Shown here: positions 16,851 to 23,782 of the stretch, piece after piece
Layout of the letters: every line of letters begins with the position of its first letter
How positions within the stretch are numbered: the stretch's first letter is position 1
Source: Candidatus Methanophagales archaeon
GTDB taxonomy: Archaea > Halobacteriota > Syntropharchaeia > Alkanophagales > Methanospirareceae
Reading direction: 5' to 3'
DNA: 33,031 nucleotides
Assembly (NCBI GenBank): GCA_025435355.1
Contig: JANJFQ010000008.1
Coordinates: 1 to 33,031 of the forward strand
Notes under the pieces: generated by a model
Told to the model about the DNA's origin: nothing
The model's input: the letters and a program-made list of their open reading frames with translations, nothing else
Database searches by the model: none
Translations under genes and position numbers: made by a program

Positions 16851-17231
16851 ATGATTACAGAAGATGATTTCTCGATTGATGAGCTCGTAAAGAAGCTGAA
16901 AAAGCCGGAGATAGGTGCTATCGTGACTTTTTTAGGTGTGGTGCGCGATGAAGGCATAAGGGGAATGGACGTGGATGTGTACGAAGAGATGGCGGATGAA
17001 GAGTTGGAGAAACTGGAGCGAGAGGTTTTAGAGAATTTTGAGGTCGAAGCAGTGGAAATAGTTCATCGAAAAGGTTCATTGAAAGTGGGTGAGAACATCG
17101 TTGCCATTCTCGTGGGTGCGAAGCACCGGAAGGATGCTTTCAGAGCTTGTGAATATTTAATAGACGAGTTGAAGGAGCGCGTGCCTATATGGAAGAAGGA
17201 GTTGAATGAAAAATCAGAGCAACCCCAATAA
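16851..17231 (+). CDS. moaE: Molybdopterin synthase catalytic subunit
   Basis: Transfers sulfur from MoaD to precursor Z to form molybdopterin. 126 residues from ATG 16851; GGGGATGA six bases upstream favours this over the in-frame GTG at 16836, which would overlap moaD. Motifs are GAIVTFLGVVRDEG (N-terminal strand and loop), VYEEMADEEL, HRKGSLKVGENIVAILVGAK and the catalytic-site region DAFRACEYLIDELKERVPIW, with the Lys of WKKE. The last 26 bases overlap the transposase remnant that follows, so the final residues NEKSEQPQ may be replaced sequence. Confidence 0.9.
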   Translation: MITEDDFSIDELVKKLKKPEIGAIVTFLGVVRDEGIRGMDVDVYEEMADEELEKLEREVLENFEVEAVEIVHRKGSLKVGENIVAILVGAKHRKDAFRACEYLIDELKERVPIWKKELNEKSEQPQ

Positions 17232-17511
17232 GTGGCCAGACTTCAGATTTAAGCTTTTGAGGGATAGATTTCAGCATCTTAAAGAGTGGTGCCCTGATCA
17301 TCTGTGGGCGCCAAGTTGTTATCATGGGTCAGTGGGACAGGGATGGGAAGTGGTGGAGAAGTATATCTCAGGACAAAAGGGTTATAGTTACGAGAAAACG
17401 GATACTATACCCGTAGTTGTAATAGATGAGGAGAAAGAAAAAGCTCTCAAAACCGGGTATATAACTCTTTATACCAAATTTTTTGATAAACGTAATCTTT
17501 ATATCATCTAA
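17206..17511 (+). pseudogene. IS200/IS605-family Y1 transposase (TnpA), C-terminal remnant
   Basis: 101 codons. KLLRDRFQHLKEWCPDHLWA, then PSCYHGSVGQGWEVVEKYIS, match the last third of TnpA: the LWAPSYY-GSVG loop followed by the helix with the catalytic Tyr (Tyr53 here) in YIxxQ. The HUH motif and the first two thirds, normally about 90 residues, are absent. After GQKGYS the sequence (TIPVVVIDEEKEKALKTGYI) no longer resembles TnpA. The frame begins inside the end of moaE. It cannot transpose by itself. It marks a former insertion next to the toxin-antitoxin pair and the group II intron. Confidence 0.72.
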
Positions 17512-17528
17512 AATCTACATTATTTAAG

Positions 17529-17708
17529 ATGGCTGCTATAAAGAGGATACCTGTATCGCCAGAAATTTTGGAAGAGTTAAGTAGATTGAAAGAGCCTGAA
17601 CAAACTTTTGGTGAACTAATCGCGGGGATGATTGAAAGGGAGAAAAAGTTCAGGCTTCTGAAAGATATGAAAAGGATTGAAGAAACGGCAGAATTCGTGG
17701 AGATTTAG
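17529..17708 (+). CDS. Antitoxin of RelE-type pair
   Basis: 59 residues, too short for usual ORF cut-offs. IKRIPVSPEILEELSRLKEP, TFGELIAGMIEREKKFRLLK and a charged tail resemble small helical or ribbon-helix-helix archaeal antitoxins (RelB/VapB-like). It would bind its own promoter and neutralise the toxin. The stop (17706-17708) is one base from the toxin ATG, typical for such operons. An AT-rich run before the ATG (TTTATATCAT near 17499-17508) is a plausible promoter. Confidence 0.75.
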   Translation: MAAIKRIPVSPEILEELSRLKEPEQTFGELIAGMIEREKKFRLLKDMKRIEETAEFVEI

Positions 17709-17709
17709 G

Positions 17710-17991
17710 ATGTACAGCGTTCTTATAAACAGAGATGCTCAAAAATACGTGGATTCGCTTACTGAAAAGAGCAGGAGGTTGGTTAAGAAAAAGCTTGAAA
17801 TGCTGAAAGACAATCCGCATCCCGGAAGAGCAGACAAGAAGAAGTTGCAACTTCCAAATTACGACCTCTTCCGGATGCACGTAAGTCGAAGTTATACGAT
17901 ATTCTACCGAATTTACGAGGAGGAAAAGACCGTTAAGGTATTGAATATTATGACGATTGAAGAGGCACATAAGAAATATGGGATGCTTTAA
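17710..17991 (+). CDS. RelE/ParE-family toxin
   Basis: 93 residues from ATG 17710; an in-frame upstream extension lies in the antitoxin and is rejected. MYSVLINRDAQKYVDSLTEK, KKLEMLKDNPHPGRADKKKL, YDLFRMHVSRSYTIFYRIYE and VLNIMTIEEAHKKY match the RelE fold: N-terminal strand, two helices, then a beta sheet with basic residues (Lys/Arg in KKKL, FRMHVSRSYTI) that in RelE contact ribosome-bound mRNA. RelE members cut mRNA, ParE members poison gyrase; the YTIFYRI region favours RelE. Overlapping the antitoxin operon by spacing of one base. A hairpin and group II intron follow. Confidence 0.85.
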   Translation: MYSVLINRDAQKYVDSLTEKSRRLVKKKLEMLKDNPHPGRADKKKLQLPNYDLFRMHVSRSYTIFYRIYEEEKTVKVLNIMTIEEAHKKYGML

Positions 17992-18010
17992 AAAGGTCAA
18001 ATGGGATGCC

Positions 18011-18026
18011 TCGGAATTTATTCCGA
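18011..18026 (+). terminator. Palindromic hairpin after the toxin gene
   Basis: TCGGAATTTATTCCGA is a 7-bp stem with a 2-base loop (or 6 bp and 4 bases), 20 bases after the toxin stop and 10 bases before the likely 5' end of the group II intron. No long T tract follows. Group II introns of some classes insert just downstream of terminator-like hairpins, which may be what this shows. Confidence 0.4.
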
Positions 18027-18035
18027 TGGTGGACT

Positions 18036-18536
18036 GTGCCTCGTAGCCTAATCAGCCAGAGGGTTAAAATCCCTCCTGTGCTGTTTACCCGACAAACTTT
18101 CTTTCACAAGAAAGTTTGATCAAAATGCTTCGCTACGAGAAGTCGGACGGATTCATAGTAGCGATGATGTCGGTGCCTGTGAATGGCTGGTAACAGCCGG
18201 GAGGATAAAACGCCGACTAAGCCCTTACAGGGCTTGCGGGGTCGTGGGGCAGGGCCCCACATGCGAAGGAATCCTGCTTTGGCGAAACCGAACAATGGGT
18301 GAGATAGATGCGCAAATCAAGTAGGAAATTGGCGAAAGTAAGCTCAGGAGAAAGACGCCACGCTGATTGCCGAAATGGTTTGGGCATTGAAACAGCTTGT
18401 TGGAGGTTGGTGGGAAGAGTAGGTTGATCTCACTCCCTGTAATGGGGCAACGCCATCGGAGAGCCGTATACGGGAAATCCGTACGTGCGGTTCGATGAGG
18501 GGACGGAGGTCGAAAGACCTCCTCCTCCTCTGCGAC
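18036..18536 (+). ncRNA. ORF-less group II intron
   Basis: About 500 nt. Domain V is at 18461-18493: an 8-bp lower stem (GAGCCGTA with TGCGGTTC), a CG bulge on the 3' side, a 5-bp upper stem (TACGG with CCGTA) and a GAAAT loop, 33 nt against the canonical 34. Domain VI follows: a long stem 18497-18511 with 18516-18530 closed by GAAA. The 5' end is set at GTGCC (consensus GUGYG). Domain I parts include an 11-bp perfect stem (18093-18103 with 18108-18118), GTGGGGC/GCCCCAC and a GCGAAGGAATCCTGC segment familiar from group II introns. No reverse transcriptase or maturase is encoded; domain IV is reduced. A bulged branch-point A is not obvious in domain VI. Boundaries are accurate to several bases only. 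Mobility, if any, would need a protein supplied in trans. Confidence 0.82.
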
Positions 18537-18670
18537 TGTGGATGTACCGCCAAAATGTAAGGATATGCGAATTTATATATACTACCAGGTTGGAATGACA
18601 TATGAAGCATTGCGGATAGATCGAAAATGAATGAATGAATCAGCTTTTAAAGTAAAGAAAATAAAGTAAG

Positions 18671-19150
18671 ATGAAACACTCATTGATAGTAGGATTTAGT
18701 TTTGGCTTAACCTCTGGAATAATCACGACACTTGGACTGATGGTAGGTTTACATTCGGGCACGCATTCAAAACTTGTGGTTATTGGCGGGGTATTGACAA
18801 TCGCAATAGCGGATGCATTCTCAGACGCATTGGGCATTCATGTTTCTGAAGAGTCCGAGAAGAAGCACACTACAAAAGAGATATGGGAATCAACAATCGC
18901 TACTTTTTTGTCTAAATTCGTTTTTGCATTGACGTTTATCGTTCCACTTCTGGTGCTTCAACTCACAACCGCGATTATCGTAAGTGTAGTTTGGGGTTTA
19001 TCGCTGTTAGGTCTTTTTAGCTTTTATATTGCTAAAGAGCAAGAAGCAAAACCCTGGAAAGTGGTTATTGAACATCTGGTTATTGCATTGGTAGTTATAA
19101 TTATAACACATTATGCTGGTGGCTGGATTTCAGCTACTTTTGGTTGTTAG
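18671..19150 (+). CDS. VIT1/CCC1-like membrane transporter (iron/manganese)
   Basis: 159 residues. SFGLTSGIITTLGLMVGL (9-26) and TIAIADAFSDALGIHVSEES resemble the first two conserved helices of the VIT1/CCC1 family, whose members move Fe2+ or Mn2+ out of the cytosol. Two further hydrophobic blocks follow (FALTFIVPLLVLQLTTAIIV and HLVIALVVIIITHYAGGW). It is shorter than yeast CCC1 and lacks a long cytoplasmic metal-binding helix bundle beyond the EESEKKH segment, as in many archaeal members. The ribosome-binding site is weak (AAGTAAG next to the ATG). The neighbouring strand change isolates it as a single gene. Confidence 0.7.
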   Translation: MKHSLIVGFSFGLTSGIITTLGLMVGLHSGTHSKLVVIGGVLTIAIADAFSDALGIHVSEESEKKHTTKEIWESTIATFLSKFVFALTFIVPLLVLQLTTAIIVSVVWGLSLLGLFSFYIAKEQEAKPWKVVIEHLVIALVVIIITHYAGGWISATFGC

Positions 19151-19196
19151 CCGGGCTATAAAGCAAAAATCATTCGGTTGTAGTGAAAAAATATAG

Positions 19197-19685
19197 TCAT
19201 TCCGCCAACAAATTGCAAAAATAGTAGCCAAAAATGCGTTCATCCGAAAAGCCCGCTTTCCTCAGTAATCCGGCAGATGCTGCTACATGGTTGCCAAATC
19301 TTACTCTCGATACTTTTCCCAAGTCATGTGCCAGTGCCTCTATCATCTCTCTTCTAACCACGCTTCTTTTGTTTGATAATCGATAAATCTTAAATTTTGA
19401 TAGAAGTTCTCTGAACCCTAATATAATTGGAATATAATTCGTGTCCGCGAAATAAGCCATAAACCTATACTCACCTGTAATTCTCTCTTCATCAACTAAA
19501 TGACAGCAGATCTCTCCAACTTTCACTTCCATTTTACATTCCTCTTTTGGTATCAGCCCTTTTACATAATGCGACTTCAACAATATATTTATCTCTGATT
19601 TTGACCAAATCTCTTTGGGAATTAAAGAAACATAAGCTCCTGTATCAATTATGGCAGGATAGGCTATCGTCAACTTCTCTCTCAT
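19197..19685 (-). CDS. Retropepsin-like aspartic protease, probably frameshifted at its 5' end
   Basis: 162 residues as read. PAIIDTGAYVSLIPKEIW has the DTG catalytic motif of the clan AA aspartic proteases. GLIPKEECKMEVKVGEICCH and the later YIPIILGFRELLSKFKIY (hydrophobic-hydrophobic-Gly) are further fold marks. One DTG per chain implies a dimeric enzyme. The C-terminal 55 residues after KIYRLSNKR are helical and not part of the fold. The ATG at 19685 is preceded directly by an in-frame TAG. The residues normally before KLTIAYPAIIDTG are found in another frame in the overlapping upstream ORF (19645-19749). Protease activity is unproven. Confidence 0.65.
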   Translation of the reverse strand: MREKLTIAYPAIIDTGAYVSLIPKEIWSKSEINILLKSHYVKGLIPKEECKMEVKVGEICCHLVDEERITGEYRFMAYFADTNYIPIILGFRELLSKFKIYRLSNKRSVVRREMIEALAHDLGKVSRVRFGNHVAASAGLLRKAGFSDERIFGYYFCNLLAE

Positions 19686-19749
19686 CTATCTTCTCAGACA
19701 ATTCTTCTTCCGTGGAAACGCCAAAAAATGCCTGAATTTTTACCATCAT
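19645..19749 (-). pseudogene. N-terminal piece of the retropepsin-like gene in the -1/+2 frame
   Basis: 34 codons: MMVKIQAFFGVSTEEELSEK, then IDER, after which the frame departs. Its ATG overlaps the stop of the DUF5678 gene as ATGA, a coupled-translation layout. Adding one GA to the (GA) run at the complement of 19675-19685 would continue IDER-EKLTIAYPAIIDTG into the protease in frame. So an ancestral single gene seems to have lost two bases in a dinucleotide run, or the frame is restored by slippage. Confidence 0.55.
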
Positions 19750-19985
19750 TTCCTCAAACGATAGATATGCGAGCCACTCTCAACAAATATTACAGGAATA
19801 TCTTCTTTACCTGTTTTCCTCTTCGCTTCTAGTTCTACTTCAGCTAAATCACCACTCGCAACAACCTTTTTATCCCTTATCGCAACCCATTGGTCCGGAT
19901 ATTTTCTAACTAATTCCGAGTAATGTTTAAATCCCCACTTCTGATCTTCCCAAAACTCCTTTGGTTCCATTTTTATCTTTTCCAT
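19746..19985 (-). CDS. DUF5678-family small protein
   Basis: 79 residues from ATG 19985, chosen because GGAGGTGA ends six bases upstream; an in-frame TTG at 19991 touches that site and is rejected. HYSELVRKYPDQWVAIRDKK, then VVASGDLAEVELEAKRK and IPVIFVESGSHIYRL show the DUF5678 pattern (WVAI..VVASG..EV). Such proteins are commonly found just before retropepsin-like genes, as here with an ATGA overlap. The pair is often viewed as toxin-antitoxin-like, which is not shown by this sequence. Confidence 0.7.
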   Translation of the reverse strand: MEKIKMEPKEFWEDQKWGFKHYSELVRKYPDQWVAIRDKKVVASGDLAEVELEAKRKTGKEDIPVIFVESGSHIYRLRK

Positions 19986-20001
19986 TCCCAATCACCTCCT
20001 C

Positions 20002-20414
20002 ATTATTTTAGGTCTAAGGTGCAAGGTTTACGGTTTTAGCATATCACCTATCACCTCTCTTTGCCTTCCACATCCTTAGCGCTGATTCCAATCCTCATAA
20101 CAATTTTGCACATTCTTCATACCTTCCTCGATATTTTTAAATAAGTATCTTTATCAATATAACCTTTCGCTACATGCAACGTCCATAGACCTGTTGCAGC
20201 GACTATTCAACAAATGAATAAAGAACATATAAGCTTTTACTATTAGATTCTTTCTACCGATCTGCGGGGTAGAACAAAAACGGCACTATGTTAATGGTCA
20301 TTACATCTACTCTTCTTAATGGAAAGCGAAACCTATATCAAACATTTTTTCGCGTGAAAAATAGAAAATCCTTTTATATAACTATGATGAAAGTAAATGT
20401 TATGTTAGCCATTT
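20002..20414. other. 413-bp intergenic region with an ORF remnant and a promoter-like module
   Basis: No intact gene. On the minus strand about 20206-20076 reads ATGLWTLHVAKGYIDKDTY and then, one frame over, LFKNIEEGMKNVQNCYEDWN before a stop. This looks like a decayed small helical protein of unknown identity with no start codon. At 20353-20378 (plus strand) is CGTGAAAAATAGAAAATC followed by CTTTTATA, a TATA-type promoter almost identical to one at 22210-22235. Only a 12-codon frame follows it before the end of arsM on the other strand. Confidence 0.4.
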
Positions 20415-21248
20415 CTAAGTAGTTTCTTCTGGTTTGAGTCCCTGAACTTTAATGCTCCTTATTGAACTCGTGACCTCGTTGACTTTCTCAAGCGGTATTT
20501 TTAAATTCGCAATTAAAGCCGTTGCGGTGGGATCATTAGCCATACACTCGATAGGGAATGACGATTCATCAATTATCTCGACTTCATGAAAACCCGCCTC
20601 TTTCATCAGTTCTATGTATCTGTCCCTCATGATGGCACCGGAAATGCAACCGATATATGCGTCAATAGAGTTCTTTATGGAGTCCGGAAGCGCTTTTAAC
20701 AAAACAATATCCGAGACCATCAGCTTGCCACCGGGTTTTAGCACCCTGAACGCTTCTCGGAAGACCCTGCCTTTGTCCGGTGTGAGGTTTATAACGCAAT
20801 TTGAAATGACTTTATCAACAGAATCATTACCAACAGGTAGATTCTCAAGCTCGCCGAGCCTGAACTCTACGTTTCCGTAGTTTCCTTTCTTAGCGTTTTC
20901 GCGGGCTTTCGCAATCATCTCCGGTGTCATATCCACACCGATAACTTTTCCGTTCTTACCAACCTTGTTGGCAGCAATAAAACAATCAATTCCCGCACCT
21001 GAACCAAGATCGAGAACAGCCTCACCTTCTCTTAACGATGCATGAGCAATGGGATTACCACATCCAAGGCCTAAATTCGCACTTTCGGGGACTGCGTTGA
21101 GTTCTTCCTCTGTATATCCAATCTCCTTACTTATACCCGCCGTCAAATCCGTGCCTCCACAGCACGCCGTGCTGCAACAGGAACTATCCCGATTGGCTAT
21201 TCTGGCATAACCCTCCCTCACAAATTGCTTTATTTTTTTGTCTTTCAT
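20415..21248 (-). CDS. arsM: Arsenite S-adenosylmethionine methyltransferase
   Basis: Methylates As(III) using SAM. 277 residues from ATG 21248, preceded by GGAGAG; in-frame Met codons at 21278 and 21293 are possible, while longer starts run into the divergent neighbour and are rejected. SAM motif VLDLGSGAGIDCFIAANKVG, then VIGVDMTPEMIAKA. All As-binding Cys positions are present: the CC pairs in SSCCSTACCGG, Cys in ISNCVINLTPDK and Cys in YIGCISGA. GYTEEELNAVPESANLGLGC and NPIAHASLREGE are typical of ArsM. The divergent promoter region (21249-21345) lacks the ArsR-type palindrome seen in the ars island, so arsM may be under separate control. Confidence 0.93.
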   Translation of the reverse strand: MKDKKIKQFVREGYARIANRDSSCCSTACCGGTDLTAGISKEIGYTEEELNAVPESANLGLGCGNPIAHASLREGEAVLDLGSGAGIDCFIAANKVGKNGKVIGVDMTPEMIAKARENAKKGNYGNVEFRLGELENLPVGNDSVDKVISNCVINLTPDKGRVFREAFRVLKPGGKLMVSDIVLLKALPDSIKNSIDAYIGCISGAIMRDRYIELMKEAGFHEVEIIDESSFPIECMANDPTATALIANLKIPLEKVNEVTSSIRSIKVQGLKPEETT

Positions 21249-21345
21249 ATTAATTGTCTCTCCATCTTTTTTGACCATTTCCGCCAACCTCATACAAGTA
21301 ATAGTTTCCAGAGTATTTAAGCTTTTAAAATAAATTTCATACAAA

Positions 21346-21900
21346 ATGATTCCGGATATTTTAATACCCTTATTGACAGTAGGTCTGGCTGAATTGGGAG
21401 ACAAGACACAATTAGCCATTTTCTGTCTGGCTTCGAGGACAAAAAAATATTTACAACTGTTATTAGGGGTCACGTTGGGGTTTGCCATTGCCGATGGCTT
21501 TGCGATTATTCTTGGTGATTTTCTTACAACCGTAATTCCAACAGATTATATCAAAATTGGAGCGGGTGTTATATTCATCTTATTTGGAATCCTAACTCTG
21601 TTGAATAAAGAAGAATCAGAAGAAATATGCGACCTCAAGAAACCATTTATGTCCGGTTTTATTATGGTGTTGATAACAGAAATGGGTGATAAGACACAAA
21701 TTGCAGCAGGGCTTTTTGCAACAAAATTTAACCCGATTCTCGTGTTTGTAGCGGTAATGGCAGCATTAATAGCCCTGTCCGTGATGGCAGTATTTCTGGG
21801 AAAAATCATGGTTACAAAAATAAACCAAAAGGTGATTTCAATACTCGCTGCGGCTATTTTCATTATTATTGGGGTCGGCACCTTAATAGGATTAGTCTAA
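21346..21900 (+). CDS. GDT1/TMEM165 family (UPF0016) membrane transporter
   Basis: 184 residues, six predicted membrane segments in two homologous halves. Each half has the family signature: ELGDKTQLAIFCLAS (about 16-30) and EMGDKTQIAAGLFAT (about 110-124), with a central acidic loop (NKEESEEICDLKKP). Characterised members export or sequester Mn2+ and Ca2+, so a divalent cation role is likely. Divergent from arsM with about 97 bp between starts; TTTAAGCTTTTAAA in that gap may give TATA elements to both. Weak ribosome-binding site, so a leaderless or near-leaderless mRNA is possible. Confidence 0.88.
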   Translation: MIPDILIPLLTVGLAELGDKTQLAIFCLASRTKKYLQLLLGVTLGFAIADGFAIILGDFLTTVIPTDYIKIGAGVIFILFGILTLLNKEESEEICDLKKPFMSGFIMVLITEMGDKTQIAAGLFATKFNPILVFVAVMAALIALSVMAVFLGKIMVTKINQKVISILAAAIFIIIGVGTLIGLV

Positions 21901-21977
21901 TTGCTTACATTACTGTGCTCGTTTACCGCTGAGCACGCAGAGAACACAAGAGAGTCAATATTTGTTCCCCGCACAAC

Positions 21978-21997
21978 ATATCAAATATATTTGAAAT
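21978..21997. promoter_or_regulatory. Orphan ArsR-type operator
   Basis: ATATCAAATATATTTGAAAT matches the 20-bp palindrome at 31508-31527 in 19 of 20 positions. It lies 78 bp after the GDT1-family gene. Downstream on the plus strand GTGAGG precedes an ATG at about 22031, but the frame stops after six codons, so the gene it once governed may be lost. Confidence 0.6.
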
Positions 21998-22209
21998 ATC
22001 AACCTGATTTTTCCAGTTAAGTGAGGCGCGTATGCAATATTCAAAAATGTAGTAATCCTGTAAATTATGCCTTCCCCGTTCCTTCCCCTTTATATGCTTT
22101 TCCCTTTCAGTTCACGAAGTATGCAATTTTAATTACGAAGAATTATGCCCAAAATTTCACTACTTTTCATTTTTAGTTCTAACGGTTGAAACAATTTTTG
22201 GTATATTTC

Positions 22210-22235
22210 CGTGAAAAACCGAAAATCATTTTATA
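22210..22235 (+). promoter_or_regulatory. Promoter-like module shared with 20353-20378
   Basis: CGTGAAAAACCGAAAATC then ATTTTATA. It agrees with the module at 20353-20378 in 23 of 26 positions, differing only at two bases in the middle and one before the TATA box. The A-rich part upstream of TTTTATA fits an archaeal BRE plus TATA box. If used, the transcript of the exported protein (22471) would have a leader of over 200 nt containing the palindrome at 22263-22276. Confidence 0.45.
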
Positions 22236-22470
22236 CGTCATCCCATAGTTATTATTGATGGTTACCTTATAAGGTACTGACAAGGGATGCCGAATGAGGT
22301 AGTAAATAAACTTCCCCTTTGTGGCCACCCTGCTCAGTATCTTAAATGGGATGAAGAGGCTGAAAATGGCTGGCAAAAAGCATAAAACCAGGAAAAAAAT
22401 GTCCACTCCGTGGTGCGAATCCACGAGCGGGCTAAAGAAGAAGGAAATAATAAAAAAATTGGGGGGTGCT

Positions 22471-23631
22471 ATGGAAAAAATGAAGAAACAAACTTTAGTA
22501 ATGTGTATAGTAGCTATGGTAATACTGATGGTAGTATTGTCGCTGACTGCTGGAATAGGAATTGCAGGACAGGGAGAGGGCGATAAAGCTCAAAAAGGTC
22601 AGGAATACCCTTCGAGTGATTTGACGGATTATGGAGATATGGTTGAGGTTTTCAGAGAGCCGGTCAACGGCATACCCGAATATGATGTAAACGGCTGCGA
22701 AATCCTCGTGAGCGCGATAGATGGTAGCGCGATATGCATGGAATACGACAACGATTCTGGTCACTGCTCAATACCAGAAGGTGCGCCTGTCACAGAAGTC
22801 TCCTTCGGTCGTTTGAATGTTGTCCGGGCACCACCAGAGGTACTGGAAAGCGGATTCGATGAAGCCATAAATGCAATAAACGAGGCAACATATATAACGC
22901 TCGACGCTGGTGGACGCTTACTGTTGACACGACCTGCTGTGGATGCTGATGGTGTTGCGTATGAATACGTAAAGGCAATTGATTCTCCTCGTGAAAATCT
23001 TGCATTATATAATAAACTTATGCTGGATGGACACCTGGAAGGGAATTTAGGCGATGACCCATACGCCCATGTAGGTGACCCACAAGCCGACCCAGTACTC
23101 AGACCCGTATTGGATGTGCCTCACTTCAGTGAAGTGACAGGTGGAACTATGCTTCATCTACTGGATGACGGCGATCCACTTACCCAGGCTGATTTCATGA
23201 GTGCTGCATCGTTCCTGGCAGCAGGTGCAGATAAACCCGGTCATATAACAGTTGACATGGTGTTTTACATGGATACCATTCTGGGTCTCAATACTAAGAA
23301 TGAATACGGAGCTTACGTTACCTACGTGAACTTCGACCCCATGACTTACGCCAGAGAGAACGTATATACCAAAGACGTCTATGTACTCGTTCCGGAATTG
23401 TACGCCGGCGGCAACTGGGTATTCGGACATTGGATACAGGACTATGTTTGGCTGATGAGTTCCGAGTACTCCGGTTATTTAGGGTCTAATCCAGATGTGT
23501 ACACCTGGGACCCTGAGGATCCTGTGTGGCAACCAGCTACCGACGATATTGGAGGATTTGCGCAGGCATCAGATGACGCACTGAGAGTGATTGCCTATAC
23601 ACATGACAATGAGATTCCGCCAGCACCATAG
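22471..23631 (+). CDS. Exported protein of unknown function
   Basis: 386 residues from ATG 22471; Met4 (22480) is an alternative and sits at a better distance from GGGGGTG. Signal peptide: MEKMKKQ, then hydrophobic VMCIVAMVILMVVLSLTAGI, cleavage probably near GIAGQ. The mature part is acidic, rich in Asp/Tyr/Gly, with two Cys near the start (NGCEILV, AICMEYDN, HCSIPEG gives a third). No family recognised. Segments such as DKPGHITVDMVFYMDTILGL and NVYTKDVYVLVPELYAGGNW look like beta-sandwich surface protein. No C-terminal anchor, so it is probably released. A terminator follows, and a metalloprotease lies downstream on the same strand. Confidence 0.65.
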   Translation: MEKMKKQTLVMCIVAMVILMVVLSLTAGIGIAGQGEGDKAQKGQEYPSSDLTDYGDMVEVFREPVNGIPEYDVNGCEILVSAIDGSAICMEYDNDSGHCSIPEGAPVTEVSFGRLNVVRAPPEVLESGFDEAINAINEATYITLDAGGRLLLTRPAVDADGVAYEYVKAIDSPRENLALYNKLMLDGHLEGNLGDDPYAHVGDPQADPVLRPVLDVPHFSEVTGGTMLHLLDDGDPLTQADFMSAASFLAAGADKPGHITVDMVFYMDTILGLNTKNEYGAYVTYVNFDPMTYARENVYTKDVYVLVPELYAGGNWVFGHWIQDYVWLMSSEYSGYLGSNPDVYTWDPEDPVWQPATDDIGGFAQASDDALRVIAYTHDNEIPPAP

Positions 23632-23649
23632 AACGGTATAGAACTCGGA

Positions 23650-23682
23650 GGGAGGGACCTTCCCTTCCCATTTTTATTTTTT
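23650..23682 (+). terminator. Stem-loop plus T-rich tract
   Basis: An 8-bp stem with one G-T pair (23650-23657 with 23661-23668) and a CCT loop, followed by ATTTTTATTTTTT, 18 bases after the stop of the exported protein. Confidence 0.7.
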
Positions 23683-23782
23683 AAAGTTGAGGAGGAATAG
23701 AAACGAATGAAAAAACATTTAGAAAAGCATGCATCTCACTCTATGATGAGATTGAAAAAAGTAGGAGGTGATATGAACAAGA

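Larger units (their letters stand above)
21901..22470. other. 570-bp region without a convincing gene
   Basis: Contents in order: a short repeat-like string ACCGCTGAGCACGCAGAGAA (21925-21944) of a type scattered in other genomes; an ArsR-type operator (21978-21997); a second string TAGTAATCCTGTAAAT resembling the 24-bp dispersed repeat; a promoter-like module at 22210-22235; a perfect 14-bp palindrome TACCTTATAAGGTA (22263-22276); and a leader of about 230 bases before the exported protein at 22471. Frames across the leader (from 22321) are highly basic and judged non-coding. Confidence 0.5.

Noticed and set aside
21249-21488. N-terminal extension of arsM by 80 residues
   Set aside because: It would run through the divergent promoter and into the GDT1-family gene and has no match to ArsM.
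22408-22432. tRNA-like T arm (GTGGTGCGAATCCAC)
   Set aside because: Only a single stem-loop; no D arm, anticodon arm or acceptor stem can be built around it, and the T loop differs from TTCGAAT.
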